Source: DASRBN01 sp035294305 (lineage in GTDB: Bacteria > Chloroflexota > Ktedonobacteria > Ktedonobacterales > Ktedonobacteraceae). From it: a DNA stretch of 64,000 bases. The stretch is taken from assembly GCA_035294305.1 (NCBI GenBank), contig DATGLD010000048.1, positions 434,001-498,000 of the forward strand, in the 5' to 3' direction. Every line of letters starts with the position of its first letter. Positions within the stretch are counted from its first letter, which is position 1. The translations under genes were made by a program, and so were the position numbers. Below, piece by piece: positions 32,679-41,873 of the stretch. The notes beneath the pieces are model-generated. The model did no database searches. It saw only the letters and a program-made list of their open reading frames with translations, and was not told the DNA's origin.

Positions 32679-32762
32679 GGCATAGCTCCTTTTTCAGTCT
32701 GACGGATCAGAATAAAGACGATTTAAAAATTTCTGAAAGAATTTGCTGAGAAGGAGATAAAG

Positions 32763-34382
32763 GTGTTAACTTTCCGGGAGGATTTAGAGGCCATAAGGAA
32801 TCTTGCCAGGGGGTCATTATATAGGAGTCTTGTCGAGTGGGCGCGGATAGAGCCGGACACGACGTTTGTTGTGGAGGCGGAAACAGGGCGAGAACTTACA
32901 TATGTGCATGCGCTTGCCGCGGTTAACGCTATACGACAGATGCTCGGCGATGCGCCACGACACGTGATGCTGACCTTGCCTGGAGGAATAGCCAGCGCGA
33001 TGATCTGGCTGGGCGCGCTGAGTGGGGGACACCTGTTAGTGCCGGTGTCGCCGGACGCGACCGGTGACGAAAAGGCGCGGATAATGCAAAAATACGAGCC
33101 AGATGTTTTGTTCGTTGAAGATACGCAGGATTTTGCTTATCCCTATGCCAGAATTATTACCCGGCAGCAATGCGATGCCTTGATCGAACAGGCGTCCTTC
33201 TATGGTGGTATCGAGCCGGTGGAGGGGCGGGTATGTTTGACGACATCGGGTTCGACCGGCGTACCAAAAGGGGTCATACTGAAGGAGAGCCAGATTGTTT
33301 GGACGGCGGATCATGTGCGCGCCAGTCATGAACTCTCATCTAAAGATCGAGGCTTGACGGTCCTGCCTTTCTTTCACGTAAACGCCCCTGTGGTTAGCCT
33401 TTGTTCATCGCTGCTGGCAGGTGGCACGGTTATTATCGCTCGTCGCTTCAGTCGACGGAATTTCTGGTCATGGATCGAACGCTACCAGATTACATGGGCC
33501 AGTCTCGTGCCGACTATCGTTGCGATGCTACTGGAAACAGAAAAACCGGATTTTCTGCCCGGGTCTTTGCGCTTTGTACGCACGGGGTCGGCTGCGTTAC
33601 CTGCTGCCGATCTACTGGCATTTGAGGCTCGTTTTGGCATCCCTGTCATTGAAACCTATGGCCTGTCCGAGGCTGCCAGTCAGGTGGTCGCTAATCCTGT
33701 ACCGCCAGGAGTTCACAAACCGGGGTCGGCTGGCCGCGCTGTGGGCGTGGCTTTGCGTATCTGCTACCCTAGAACTGGTGGTGACGACGAGGAGACGGAG
33801 CCATTGCGCGAGGTTGAGCCTGGGGAGACGGGCGAAATCTGTATTGCCGGCCCCAACGTGATCGATGCTTATGCGGGTGATGCCGGGCAAGAGGCCTTTG
33901 CGGATGGATGGTTTCGCACCGGGGACCTGGGATACCTGGATGATGACGGGTACCTGTTTATTCGCGGGCGCCTGCGCGAGGTGATTAATCGCGGCGGCGA
34001 GAATATTGCGCCGCGCGAGGTTGAAGAAGTACTGTTGCGACACCCGGCGGTGCGAGAGGCTGCCGTTGTCGGTCGTCCCGATACCATCTATGGCGAACAG
34101 GTGGTGGCCTATCTCGCCATCAGAGAGACGCGCACAGAGCAATTGGCGCAGGAGCTACACGAGTTCGCGGCGCAACGGCTGAGCCCGCAGAAAATACCCA
34201 TTGACTATATTGTTCTTGATGCGCTACCGAGAAATGCTACAGGCAAGATTGACCGGCACCTGTTGCGGTTGCGAGAACGGGCGGCTGCGAGGCCAATTGA
34301 TGGACACTTACAAACGAACGCAGCCAGCGGAACCGATCAATCGACGGTGGGCGCGAGCAATCGGCCCCTACGAGCACAGTAG
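32763..34382 (+). CDS. Acyl-adenylating enzyme (acyl-CoA synthetase-like)
   Basis: A 539-residue adenylate-forming protein starting at GTG, ten bases after GAAGGAG. Motifs: TTSGSTGVPKGVILKES (about residue 160), ETYGLSEAASQV, RTGDLGYLDDDGYLFIRGRLREVINRGGENIAPREVEE and the lysine in PRNATGKIDRHLL. It activates a carboxylic acid as adenylate, and passes it to CoA or another carrier. The C-terminus runs on through a family C repeat (the last 10 or so residues, VGASNRPLRAQ), so the end has probably been extended by repeat insertion. It opens a four-gene operon with acyltransferase, decarboxylase and cysteine-synthase-like genes. Confidence 0.88.
   Translation: MLTFREDLEAIRNLARGSLYRSLVEWARIEPDTTFVVEAETGRELTYVHALAAVNAIRQMLGDAPRHVMLTLPGGIASAMIWLGALSGGHLLVPVSPDATGDEKARIMQKYEPDVLFVEDTQDFAYPYARIITRQQCDALIEQASFYGGIEPVEGRVCLTTSGSTGVPKGVILKESQIVWTADHVRASHELSSKDRGLTVLPFFHVNAPVVSLCSSLLAGGTVIIARRFSRRNFWSWIERYQITWASLVPTIVAMLLETEKPDFLPGSLRFVRTGSAALPAADLLAFEARFGIPVIETYGLSEAASQVVANPVPPGVHKPGSAGRAVGVALRICYPRTGGDDEETEPLREVEPGETGEICIAGPNVIDAYAGDAGQEAFADGWFRTGDLGYLDDDGYLFIRGRLREVINRGGENIAPREVEEVLLRHPAVREAAVVGRPDTIYGEQVVAYLAIRETRTEQLAQELHEFAAQRLSPQKIPIDYIVLDALPRNATGKIDRHLLRLRERAAARPIDGHLQTNAASGTDQSTVGASNRPLRAQ
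34345..34382. repeat. Family C repeat forming the 3' end of the ligase gene
   Basis: GGGCGCGAGCAATCGGCCCC and the following CTACGAGCACAG match the copy at about 23163. The gene uses this DNA for its last codons and stop. Confidence 0.7.
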
Positions 34383-34399
34383 ACGGGCAGGGTAGAGAG

Positions 34400-35782
34400 A
34401 TGGGGAAAGAATTACAGGCTCGCCGGCCACATGTCTATGAATTAGATCCATTGCGCGCAATAACGGCTTTCTGCGTGGTCGCCGTACACGCTGTCGCTTT
34501 GACTACTTTCCTTAACCATACGAGTGTAGGAACACAGATACAAAACGCACTGGTGGTGGCGCTGCACTTCACAAGAGAGGAGTTCATCTTTGTAACGGCT
34601 TTCGCGCTGATCTATGTCTATTATGGTAGACCTTTTGACATCACGAAATTCTGGGGCAAACGGAGCGTAGGAGTATTGCTGCCTTACTGCATCTGGAGCG
34701 CAATCTATGTCGCGGTCAATGTGCCGGGGCAGGCACCGCTGCAATATATTCAGACAACACTTATTGATATAGTATCGGGGAATGCCTCATTTCAACTGTA
34801 TTACATTTTGCTTACCCTACAGTTTTATATCATCTTTCCGCTTTTCCTGTTGTTTATGAAACGTGTTGCGGGATATCCCTGGAGAGTATTGAGTATCAGT
34901 TTCCTGCTGGAGGTTTTGCTGCTTTATGCCGACTACCGTTGGGTGCAGCAGGGGACGCTGGCCGCGACCGGCTTCTGGCAATTCTTCGCGGAATACCAGA
35001 ATCGCTTCATCCTCATCTACCAGTTCTACTTTGTGCTTGGTGGGTTTACAGCGCTGTACTTCCAGCAGGTACGCTCATTTCTGCTGCGCAATGGCTGGTT
35101 GATCGCAACCGGATTCCTGGCCGCAATCGCAGTCCTATGGCTGCACTTCCTCCTGCAACTCCAGGTGTACCAGGATTCGATGGGATATGCGACGTCCGTT
35201 TTGCAACCGATCATGGCTTTTTATAGCCTGGCGGTGATCCTGTTTTCCTTCTGGCTTGTTTGTTGCTGGGCAAGCCGCAGGCAGAAGGATAACCACCCAC
35301 GAGCCCATCGCACCTGGCAGGTATTATCAGATGCCTCGTTCGGCGTGTACCTCATTCATGTGCTGTTTCTCACGGCAATCCTGAAATGGGTGCTACCGGC
35401 GATGCCGGCGGTATGGCCTATCGCAGTTCGCGTTTTTCTCACCTGGTTTTTAACCGCAGCAAGCGCAACGACAGCGACGGTGATATTACTGTATATCCCT
35501 GGTTTGAGCCGCCTGGTTGGACGCGCGCAGCCCTCAAGTAAGAAGCTAGATTCAAAGCCGATTCAAACGCCAATGGGAGACTCCGCAGAACAAAGTGGGA
35601 CGTGTACCAGATCGTTACGGCCACCACTGATTGACCGGCCATTCGGCCGCATTTACGCAACCCTGACAAGCAAGGGGACTTTTAAAGAACGACTACAACC
35701 GGCTACGATGATCCATTCTAAGCCACCGGAACAACCGCTACCAGGGGTTCTCGCGAGCAAGCAGGAGGGAGGCGGCCATTAG
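34400..35782 (+). CDS. Membrane acyltransferase, acyltransferase-3 family
   Basis: A 460-residue membrane protein with about ten helices. The N-terminal signature YELDPLRAITAFCVVAVHAV carries the conserved Arg and His of acyltransferase-3 enzymes. The membrane part ends near residue 375, and a soluble basic tail of about 85 residues follows. Enzymes of this family move acyl groups onto sugars, lipids or antibiotics, or act on peptides, at the cytoplasmic membrane. The gene starts 17 bases after the adenylating enzyme, which may make its acyl donor. The target is unknown. Confidence 0.9.
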   Translation: MGKELQARRPHVYELDPLRAITAFCVVAVHAVALTTFLNHTSVGTQIQNALVVALHFTREEFIFVTAFALIYVYYGRPFDITKFWGKRSVGVLLPYCIWSAIYVAVNVPGQAPLQYIQTTLIDIVSGNASFQLYYILLTLQFYIIFPLFLLFMKRVAGYPWRVLSISFLLEVLLLYADYRWVQQGTLAATGFWQFFAEYQNRFILIYQFYFVLGGFTALYFQQVRSFLLRNGWLIATGFLAAIAVLWLHFLLQLQVYQDSMGYATSVLQPIMAFYSLAVILFSFWLVCCWASRRQKDNHPRAHRTWQVLSDASFGVYLIHVLFLTAILKWVLPAMPAVWPIAVRVFLTWFLTAASATTATVILLYIPGLSRLVGRAQPSSKKLDSKPIQTPMGDSAEQSGTCTRSLRPPLIDRPFGRIYATLTSKGTFKERLQPATMIHSKPPEQPLPGVLASKQEGGGH

Positions 35783-35821
35783 TCCACTTCAAGTATGTGT
35801 TTTTGCAAGGAGAGGAGCAAT

Positions 35822-37393
35822 ATGAAAACTATAGAGACTTTTCCATTCAACGAAGAAACGGGAGGGGCGCGGTCTTCGTCAACCGGGCTGTCTTTCGATA
35901 AGGAAACGTTCCGGCAATTCGGTTACCGGGTGATGGACGAAGTTGCCACGTACCTGGATGGAATAGATGAGCGCCCGGTATGGAAACCAATGCCGGAGGA
36001 AGTACACAAAGCCATCCGGGGGCAAGAGCTACCGCTGGAAGGGCAGCCATTCGAGCGGGCGCTAGCTTTTATTCAACAGATGATTCTTCCTTACCCCCAG
36101 GGAAATGGGCATCCTCGTTTCGCCGGCTGGATTAACTCGGCACCGGCCCACGCCGGTATTCTGGTGAAGCCACTTGCCGCCGCTATGAATCCCAATTGTG
36201 GCATTGGAGATCACTCTGGCCAGGAGCTGGAACGGCGCACGGTTCAGTGGATCATGGAACTGTGCGGATTTCCAACGGAGGGAAGCGCCGGTGTCTTCGT
36301 CAGTGGCGGCTCTGAGGCCAATTTCACGTGCCTGCAGGCGGCTCGCCAGTGGGCGGCGCAGATTGATGGCTGGGATGTACGGGCTGAGGGTGTACAGGGC
36401 ATGCACCGTCCCTTCGTACTCTACCAGTCGGATCAGGGCCATTTTTGCATTCGCAGGTCGGTCGAGGCGATGGGGTTAGGGCGCAATGCTATTCGTATCA
36501 TCCCCGCGACAGACTCTTACCAGATGGATGTCGAGCGGTTGCGCCAGCAGATCATTGACGATTGGGCAGCGGGACTGCGGCCATTCTGTGTAGTAGCAAG
36601 CGCGGGAACCGTCGATACAGGAGCGATTGATCCGCTTGATGAGCTCGCCGGTTTGTGTGATGAGCAAGGACTCTGGCTGCACGTAGATGGGGCCTATGGA
36701 GCTTTCGGCATTCTTGACGAGGAGGTTGCCCCTCTTTACAAGGGCATCGAGCGCGCGCATTCCCTGGCAACCGACCAGCATAAGTGGCTCTCTGTTCCCA
36801 TTGACTGTGGCTGCGCGCTAGTGAAAAATGGTGAGGCGCTGCGTGACGCATTTCGCCTGATTCCGCCGGGGCAGGATGAACATGAGCCATGGCAATCGGA
36901 ATATACCTTGCAGCGCACGCGACGCTTTCGTGCATTGGAAGTCTGGGCCATCGTTCATACTGCGGGCCGCAGCGGGCTTGCCAGGGCTATTACTAAAAAT
37001 ATCGAAATGGCTCGCCTGCTTACACAACTGATTGAGGCCAATTCAGACCTTGAACTCGTGGCGACCGGGCCATTGAGCATCGTACGGTTTCGCTATGCGC
37101 CCACGGAACTGCGCGATGAGCCAGTATTGTTGGATCAGTTGAATAAAGTGCTGGCCTACGAGATGCAGAGGCATGGGAAGGCGTTTCTGACCAGTACGCA
37201 TTTTCGGGATAAGGAAGTACTGCGGGCCTGTATGGTTAATTTTATGACGACTGAAGAAGATGTACAGGTGATCATCGAGGAAACCATTGCCACAGGCAAA
37301 CATGTTGCAGGGCGTTACTTCCATTATCCATACACTACTCATCACAACACTGCTGTACTGGAAGGCATTGCTCAAGTGAGTGCAAACCGGTAG
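35822..37393 (+). CDS. Group II PLP-dependent amino acid decarboxylase
   Basis: A 523-residue decarboxylase. The start is put at the ATG at 35822 after GAGAGGAGC. PLP-binding features are SGGSEANFTCLQAARQW, HVDGAYGAFGILDEE and the Schiff-base lysine in DQHKWLSVPIDCG (about residue 321). Related enzymes decarboxylate aromatic amino acids, glutamate, histidine or diaminobutyrate, giving amines. The substrate here is open. Placed between an acyltransferase and a cysteine-synthase-like gene, it may supply the amine that is acylated. Confidence 0.9.
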   Translation: MKTIETFPFNEETGGARSSSTGLSFDKETFRQFGYRVMDEVATYLDGIDERPVWKPMPEEVHKAIRGQELPLEGQPFERALAFIQQMILPYPQGNGHPRFAGWINSAPAHAGILVKPLAAAMNPNCGIGDHSGQELERRTVQWIMELCGFPTEGSAGVFVSGGSEANFTCLQAARQWAAQIDGWDVRAEGVQGMHRPFVLYQSDQGHFCIRRSVEAMGLGRNAIRIIPATDSYQMDVERLRQQIIDDWAAGLRPFCVVASAGTVDTGAIDPLDELAGLCDEQGLWLHVDGAYGAFGILDEEVAPLYKGIERAHSLATDQHKWLSVPIDCGCALVKNGEALRDAFRLIPPGQDEHEPWQSEYTLQRTRRFRALEVWAIVHTAGRSGLARAITKNIEMARLLTQLIEANSDLELVATGPLSIVRFRYAPTELRDEPVLLDQLNKVLAYEMQRHGKAFLTSTHFRDKEVLRACMVNFMTTEEDVQVIIEETIATGKHVAGRYFHYPYTTHHNTAVLEGIAQVSANR

Positions 37394-37411
37394 AAAAAGA
37401 GGTGATAAATC

Positions 37412-38359
37412 ATGCGTTACGCGAACATTTTGGAGACGATTGGGAATACTCCGTTGGTTGAGTTGAAAAGTTTCAATATCAAACCGGGAGTGCAGATCTT
37501 CGCGAAACTAGAGGGGATCAATCCATCGGGTAGCATCAAAGATCGCATCGCATTAAAGATGATCGAGCAGGCTGAGGCCGAAGGTTTGCTGACGCGGAAT
37601 TCGACGATACTCGAACCGACAAGTGGTAATACGGGAGTGGCGCTGGCGCTAGTGGCAAATATGAAAGGATACCCGTTCACGGCGGTGATATCCGAGAAAG
37701 GAACACAGGATAAGCGCCGCATGCTCGAACTGTACGGCGCCGATATCATCACTTCTCCCGGGTCGGCCGGTAGCAATGGAGCTATCCAGCTGGCGCAGGA
37801 GCTGGTGCAGAAGGATAAGCGCTATGTGATGCTGTATCAATACGGCAATGAGGCCAATGCCGCGGCCCATTTTTCGACCACCGGCGCAGAGATCATTTCG
37901 GATATGCCCGACATCAACGTCTTCGTTGCGGGGCTGGGCACAGGCGGAACACTTACAGGCGTTGCGCGTCGTTTAAAGATGCACAATCCTGGTATTGGTG
38001 TTATCGCAGCAGAGCCGGTGCAGGGCGATAGCATACAGGGATTACGCAACCTGGCCGATGGGTTCGTGCCTCCGGTACTCGATCTATCAGTTATCGACTC
38101 GCGGCAGCTGATTTCAAGTTCCGAGGCATGGATGCGCTCACTACAATTAAAGGCACTGGAAGGCATCTTCGCGGGACCGTCGAGTGGAGCAGTGCTGGAA
38201 GTGGCTCTACGTGTCGCGGCTAGCATGAATCGTGGCAAGATTGTAGTCATTCTGGCAGACGGGGGATGGAAATATATGAGTGAGGATCATTGGCTGACAA
38301 AATTCTCGCCCCAGCCACTTGTTGCCAGTATTGATCAAAAGGTTGTTTCAGCCGTTTAG
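37412..38359 (+). CDS. Cysteine synthase family protein (fold-type II PLP enzyme)
   Basis: A 315-residue protein with the full set of CysK/CysM motifs: ETIGNTPLVEL at the start, the PLP lysine in NPSGSIKDR (about residue 44), EPTSGNTG, and the phosphate loop GLGTGGTLTGV (about 175). Cysteine synthases replace the acetyl or phospho group of an activated serine by sulfide. Relatives make diaminopropionate, cystathionine or other beta-substituted alanines. It starts 18 bases after the decarboxylase stop and is not linked to any sulfate or serine acetyltransferase gene, so a special-metabolism role is as likely as cysteine supply. It is the last gene of the operon. Confidence 0.9.
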   Translation: MRYANILETIGNTPLVELKSFNIKPGVQIFAKLEGINPSGSIKDRIALKMIEQAEAEGLLTRNSTILEPTSGNTGVALALVANMKGYPFTAVISEKGTQDKRRMLELYGADIITSPGSAGSNGAIQLAQELVQKDKRYVMLYQYGNEANAAAHFSTTGAEIISDMPDINVFVAGLGTGGTLTGVARRLKMHNPGIGVIAAEPVQGDSIQGLRNLADGFVPPVLDLSVIDSRQLISSSEAWMRSLQLKALEGIFAGPSSGAVLEVALRVAASMNRGKIVVILADGGWKYMSEDHWLTKFSPQPLVASIDQKVVSAV

Positions 38360-38748
38360 CAATCAAAGACCAGGGAGGGATAAGACAGCAAATCAGGTTC
38401 ACAATGAAATACGATTCAAGCATGTGGTGCTTGCAGCGATGGATGATCGACCGTAAAAGAATAAGAATGAGTGGTTCTACGTTCTTTAGGAGGGGATGGC
38501 CCCGGAGCGGGCGCGATCAATCTGGCCCCCCAGAGCCCATGAGGCATGCAGATTCAGTTCGGTGCAACATTTTCATCCCTAAGCCCGTTGTGATAGAATG
38601 GGCGCTGCTTTGCGCATATTCTTTTTACCGGCCGGCAAATTGGTTGCTGTGAACGCAGAACCTCATGCAACTACTATAAGCATAGCAATGAGGCTAATCG
38701 CTACCAACCTTGCCATGTTCCTCATATAATATAGAGAAGGTAAGAGTC
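38360..38748. other. 389-bp gene-free stretch with a family C repeat
   Basis: The only recognisable parts are a family C repeat at about 38497-38535 (GGATGGCCCCGGAGCGGGCG and on) and TATAAT at 38725-38730, which could be the -10 of the esterase gene. No good -35 is seen at the right distance. A possible 82-codon frame here has no homology that I recognise. Confidence 0.5.
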
Positions 38749-39915
38749 GTGGTAGACAACGGAGCCAGGAGTGACGAGGTATCGGTTAAGAAAAGGGGCC
38801 AAGATGAGGCACTCCGTTCAGCCCTGATAGGTTTGATAAGCGTTCTCGTTTGTTTTCTGTTCCTGTTGTGCAGTTATAGCCTGTCTGGAGTGTCCAAAAA
38901 GACTGAACATGCTTTAGCAAAAACGAGTACGGTTACACATCTAATACTCAGTTCAGGCTGCGGCAAACCCGCCCCTTTCCCGCCAGGATTAAGTGAAAAC
39001 GAAACGATCCGGTCGGGCGGATTCGAGCGAATGTATCGTTTGCACCTGCCCTCGGGCTACAGAAACACCATACTACAGCCCCTGGTGTTGAACTTTCATG
39101 GGCACGGCAGCACTGCTACACACCAGGAACAGTTGACGAAGCTGTCTTTACTGGCCGATCAACAGGATTTTATAGCGGTCTACCCACAGGGGATGGTCGG
39201 ACCGGATGATGCTACCGGTTGGGCAACAGGACCAGGTCATGACCCACATGTGAACGATGTGCTGTTCGTCAGTGATCTATTGAATAGCTTGCAGGCAAGA
39301 TTATGCATCGATCCGGCACGCATCTATGCGATGGGATTTTCAAATGGCGGCGGCATGGTCAATCTGCTGGCGGCAAAACTTTCAGGGCGTATTGCAGCTT
39401 TTGCTTCAGTATCAGGGTCGTATTATCCCGTACCTGGTGGTTATTCCGTCGTGAGGGCGGTCCCTTGGCTCGAAATACATGGCACAGGAGACCGGGTGGT
39501 GCCCTACAATGGGAGCTTGTCGAAGGACTACGAATCGGTAACAAAATGGCTGCTGAACTGGGTACAGAGAGATCACTGTAATAACCGGCCAGATATATTC
39601 CTGAGACAAAAAACGGTTATGGGCGAGCAATGGCTGGGCTGTAGGGGTGGAGTGGCCATCATTCACTATCGTATTTTGAATGAGGGGCACACATGGCCAC
39701 ATGTGCTATTCGACGAGCGAATTCAGAAGAAATGGCGCCAGGTTACGGCCACGGCGCTGATCTGGCAATTTTTCAAGAATCATCCCATGGTGGTGCGCCA
39801 GGTGAGCAATTCGAAACGAGATACATATGTTGTTAGTCAAGAAATTCACGATATGGATAGCTCTTGTAATGATCATTGTAGGTCTGGCACTGATAGCGCT
39901 GGGAATATTTTCTAA
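38749..39915 (+). CDS. Secreted or membrane-anchored esterase, PHB depolymerase/feruloyl esterase type
   Basis: A protein of 388 residues. The start is taken at GTG (38749) after AGAAGG; an in-frame ATG at 38710 lacks a site. A membrane helix or signal anchor is near residues 25-48, with the rest outside. The hydrolase core has the oxyanion region NFHGHGSTA, the nucleophile in GFSNGGGMVN, an Asp in HGTGDRVVPY and a late His in NEGHTWP. This matches the LpqC/PHB depolymerase-like esterases that cut esters in polymers or plant material. The last 30-40 residues overlap the next gene by 89 bases in another frame and look non-native, as if the original stop was lost. Confidence 0.82.
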   Translation: MVDNGARSDEVSVKKRGQDEALRSALIGLISVLVCFLFLLCSYSLSGVSKKTEHALAKTSTVTHLILSSGCGKPAPFPPGLSENETIRSGGFERMYRLHLPSGYRNTILQPLVLNFHGHGSTATHQEQLTKLSLLADQQDFIAVYPQGMVGPDDATGWATGPGHDPHVNDVLFVSDLLNSLQARLCIDPARIYAMGFSNGGGMVNLLAAKLSGRIAAFASVSGSYYPVPGGYSVVRAVPWLEIHGTGDRVVPYNGSLSKDYESVTKWLLNWVQRDHCNNRPDIFLRQKTVMGEQWLGCRGGVAIIHYRILNEGHTWPHVLFDERIQKKWRQVTATALIWQFFKNHPMVVRQVSNSKRDTYVVSQEIHDMDSSCNDHCRSGTDSAGNIF

Positions 39916-40771
39916 CGATTCTGCGAGTGGGAAGGGCAGGCAAACCCTCTCGCAACATATCCCTGCCCCTATTGCCACGCAAAATCCTACTCCCACGGCA
40001 GCACAACCGTCCGAGACGGCCACTACCTTCGAGGGATTTCAGACATTCATCTATACCGACATAACCGGGATGAAGATGACCTATTATCTCTACATACCTG
40101 CTCACTATAATGCTCAGAAGAAGTATCCGCTCGTTTTGATACTGCATGGTGGAGGAGAAGTTGCGAAGCCCAGCGCCACGCCCCAGCAAAACAGTAAGGT
40201 ACTCCTCACACAATTTTATGTGCAGACCTGGATTTCGCCCGCCGTCCAGCAGCAGTGGCCGAGCTTTATTCTTGTTCCCCAGGTCATGTCACCGGACCGC
40301 TGGGTGAATGTTCCGGCTTCCACAGGTTCCTATACGATGGCCGCACAGCCCAGCAATTCTTTACGCATGGCAAAAGAGATTCTCGACATGGTGCAACAGC
40401 AATACAAGGGCATAGACGCGAGCCGGCTTTACATCACAGGGCTTTCCATGGGAGGATATGGAACCTGGGAGGCGATTGAACGCTGGCCGGACTACTTCGC
40501 GGCTGCGGCCCCGCTTTCTGGGGCCGGCGACCCCTCAAAGGCGTATCTACTGGTTGACGAACCAATCTGGGCATTCCACGGGGCGAAGGATACGGTTGTA
40601 CCCGTGTCGGGCTCGCGGGATATGATTGCAGCTATCACCCAGGCCGGTGGGCATCCTCTTTATACTGAATATCCTGATGCCGGGCATGGCCTGTGGGGTC
40701 CTGGCGGGGTTTACGATCCAAAGGCGGATCTTGCTTTCTTCGAGTGGCTCTTTTCGCAAAAGCTGCCGTAG
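39827..40771 (+). CDS. Membrane-anchored alpha/beta-hydrolase (carboxylesterase)
   Basis: A 314-residue protein with an N-terminal membrane helix (about 8-29) and a short Thr/Pro-rich spacer. The hydrolase domain has LILHGGGE (oxyanion), the nucleophile in TGLSMGGYGTWE, Asp in FHGAKDTVVP and His in PDAGHGLW. It resembles prolyl-oligopeptidase-like esterases attached to polysaccharide breakdown. It overlaps the previous esterase gene by 89 bases, so the two outer-face hydrolases are probably made together. The ATG lacks a strong ribosome site. Confidence 0.85.
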   Translation: MLLVKKFTIWIALVMIIVGLALIALGIFSNDSASGKGRQTLSQHIPAPIATQNPTPTAAQPSETATTFEGFQTFIYTDITGMKMTYYLYIPAHYNAQKKYPLVLILHGGGEVAKPSATPQQNSKVLLTQFYVQTWISPAVQQQWPSFILVPQVMSPDRWVNVPASTGSYTMAAQPSNSLRMAKEILDMVQQQYKGIDASRLYITGLSMGGYGTWEAIERWPDYFAAAAPLSGAGDPSKAYLLVDEPIWAFHGAKDTVVPVSGSRDMIAAITQAGGHPLYTEYPDAGHGLWGPGGVYDPKADLAFFEWLFSQKLP

Positions 40772-41013
40772 AGCGGGGTTTAACGAAACGCGGTGACTCG
40801 CCGAATGCCAGTCTGGCCAACAGGGTTTACAGTTCGGGCATGCGAAAACTCCTTTCATTGACTTATTCACAGTTCCTGCTTCTGGTTGCAATTTGTAGGG
40901 GACACCGCGGGGGTCTCCACTCTTGAGGATGCAGGGAGATGACCCCGGCTCGGGACGCTACAAATCTGGCCCCTGCACCCTCCCGTAGATGGAGAACCCG
41001 CACGCGGTTATTA

Positions 41014-41382
41014 TCAAGATTGTGGTGCAGTTTTCTCCCTGATGAGGAAGGTAACAATTTGCTCCACGAAATCGGATGGGATGGGTTTATCTAATGGGAA
41101 CTGGATCGTACCCTTTGCTCTTTTATAGTGCGAGAGTTCTTGCTGGAACACTTCATCGCCCGCCGGTACCGGATGCAAGGAAATATGGTGTTTCCAACCA
41201 GCAAAGAACACTAAATGTCTACCATAAAGATCGAAGGTAGGTATGTTATAGCTGATGGTCTCTACAGCATTTGGAGCAGCGCGATGAATGGCTTGCCTGA
41301 CTTGTTGCAGGGCAGCCTGGACTGGTCCTGGAAAGGTAGAGATGTATTCGCCAATGGTGGTGAAGTGTTTATCGTCTGTCAT
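41014..41382 (-). CDS. DUF1801 family protein (YdhG-like)
   Basis: A 122-residue protein of the DUF1801 type: TIGEYISTFPGPVQAALQQVRQAI at the start, ETISYNIPTFDLYGRHLVFFAGWKHHISLHPVP in the middle and GTIQFPLDKPIPSDFVEQIVTFLI at the end. The fold is frataxin-like; some members are called iron chaperones, but the role in most is unknown. The gene is downstream of the DUF3037 gene on the same strand, 35 bases away, and may share its transcript. Confidence 0.87.
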   Translation of the reverse strand: MTDDKHFTTIGEYISTFPGPVQAALQQVRQAIHRAAPNAVETISYNIPTFDLYGRHLVFFAGWKHHISLHPVPAGDEVFQQELSHYKRAKGTIQFPLDKPIPSDFVEQIVTFLIREKTAPQS

Positions 41383-41417
41383 TCATGTATCCCCTTTCTA
41401 TGATTCCCTGCGCAGAG

Positions 41418-41873
41418 CTAATGTTCAGGCTCGCGCTGATTAGCGATTTTTCCGGGAACGGACAAGGTTGTATCTTTTTGCTCGCTCTCGAGCAGCACCA
41501 GTTTCTTCATGAGGTTCTGTAATTCTTCCTCTGGATTGCTGCAGATACCGGCATGCACGGGCGAGGTTTGGATGATAGTGCTGCGCGGGGATACGAGCCA
41601 GTTAAAGCGCTCCGATGGGGAGAGCTGGCCAATCGGCCCACCCTGCTTTTTTCCATGACAGACCTGGAGGATATGCTCAAGCTGTTGCTGTACGGCAGCA
41701 AGATCAAGTTGGGGGGCAAACGTTTGTAACCGTTCACGGTCAACATGTATTAATGCGCCGAGGAAACGACGTGTTGGGCTGTGCAAGATAATGCCGACGT
41801 TGAGGCACTCACCCCGCTCTACATGAGGAACGACGCGAATGATGGCGTAATCATACGAGCTCGTCTCGCGCAC
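41418..41873 (-). CDS. DUF3037 domain protein
   Basis: A 151-residue protein starting at GTG after a strong AGAGGAGG. The pattern YDYAIIRVVPHVERGECLNVGIILHSP and the later GPIGQLSPSERFNWLVSPRSTIIQTSPVHAGI are typical of DUF3037. The gene overlaps the HipA-like kinase gene by 23 bases. The two families are often neighbours in bacteria, which suggests that they work together, but the function of the pair is not known. Confidence 0.88.
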   Translation of the reverse strand: MRETSSYDYAIIRVVPHVERGECLNVGIILHSPTRRFLGALIHVDRERLQTFAPQLDLAAVQQQLEHILQVCHGKKQGGPIGQLSPSERFNWLVSPRSTIIQTSPVHAGICSNPEEELQNLMKKLVLLESEQKDTTLSVPGKIANQREPEH

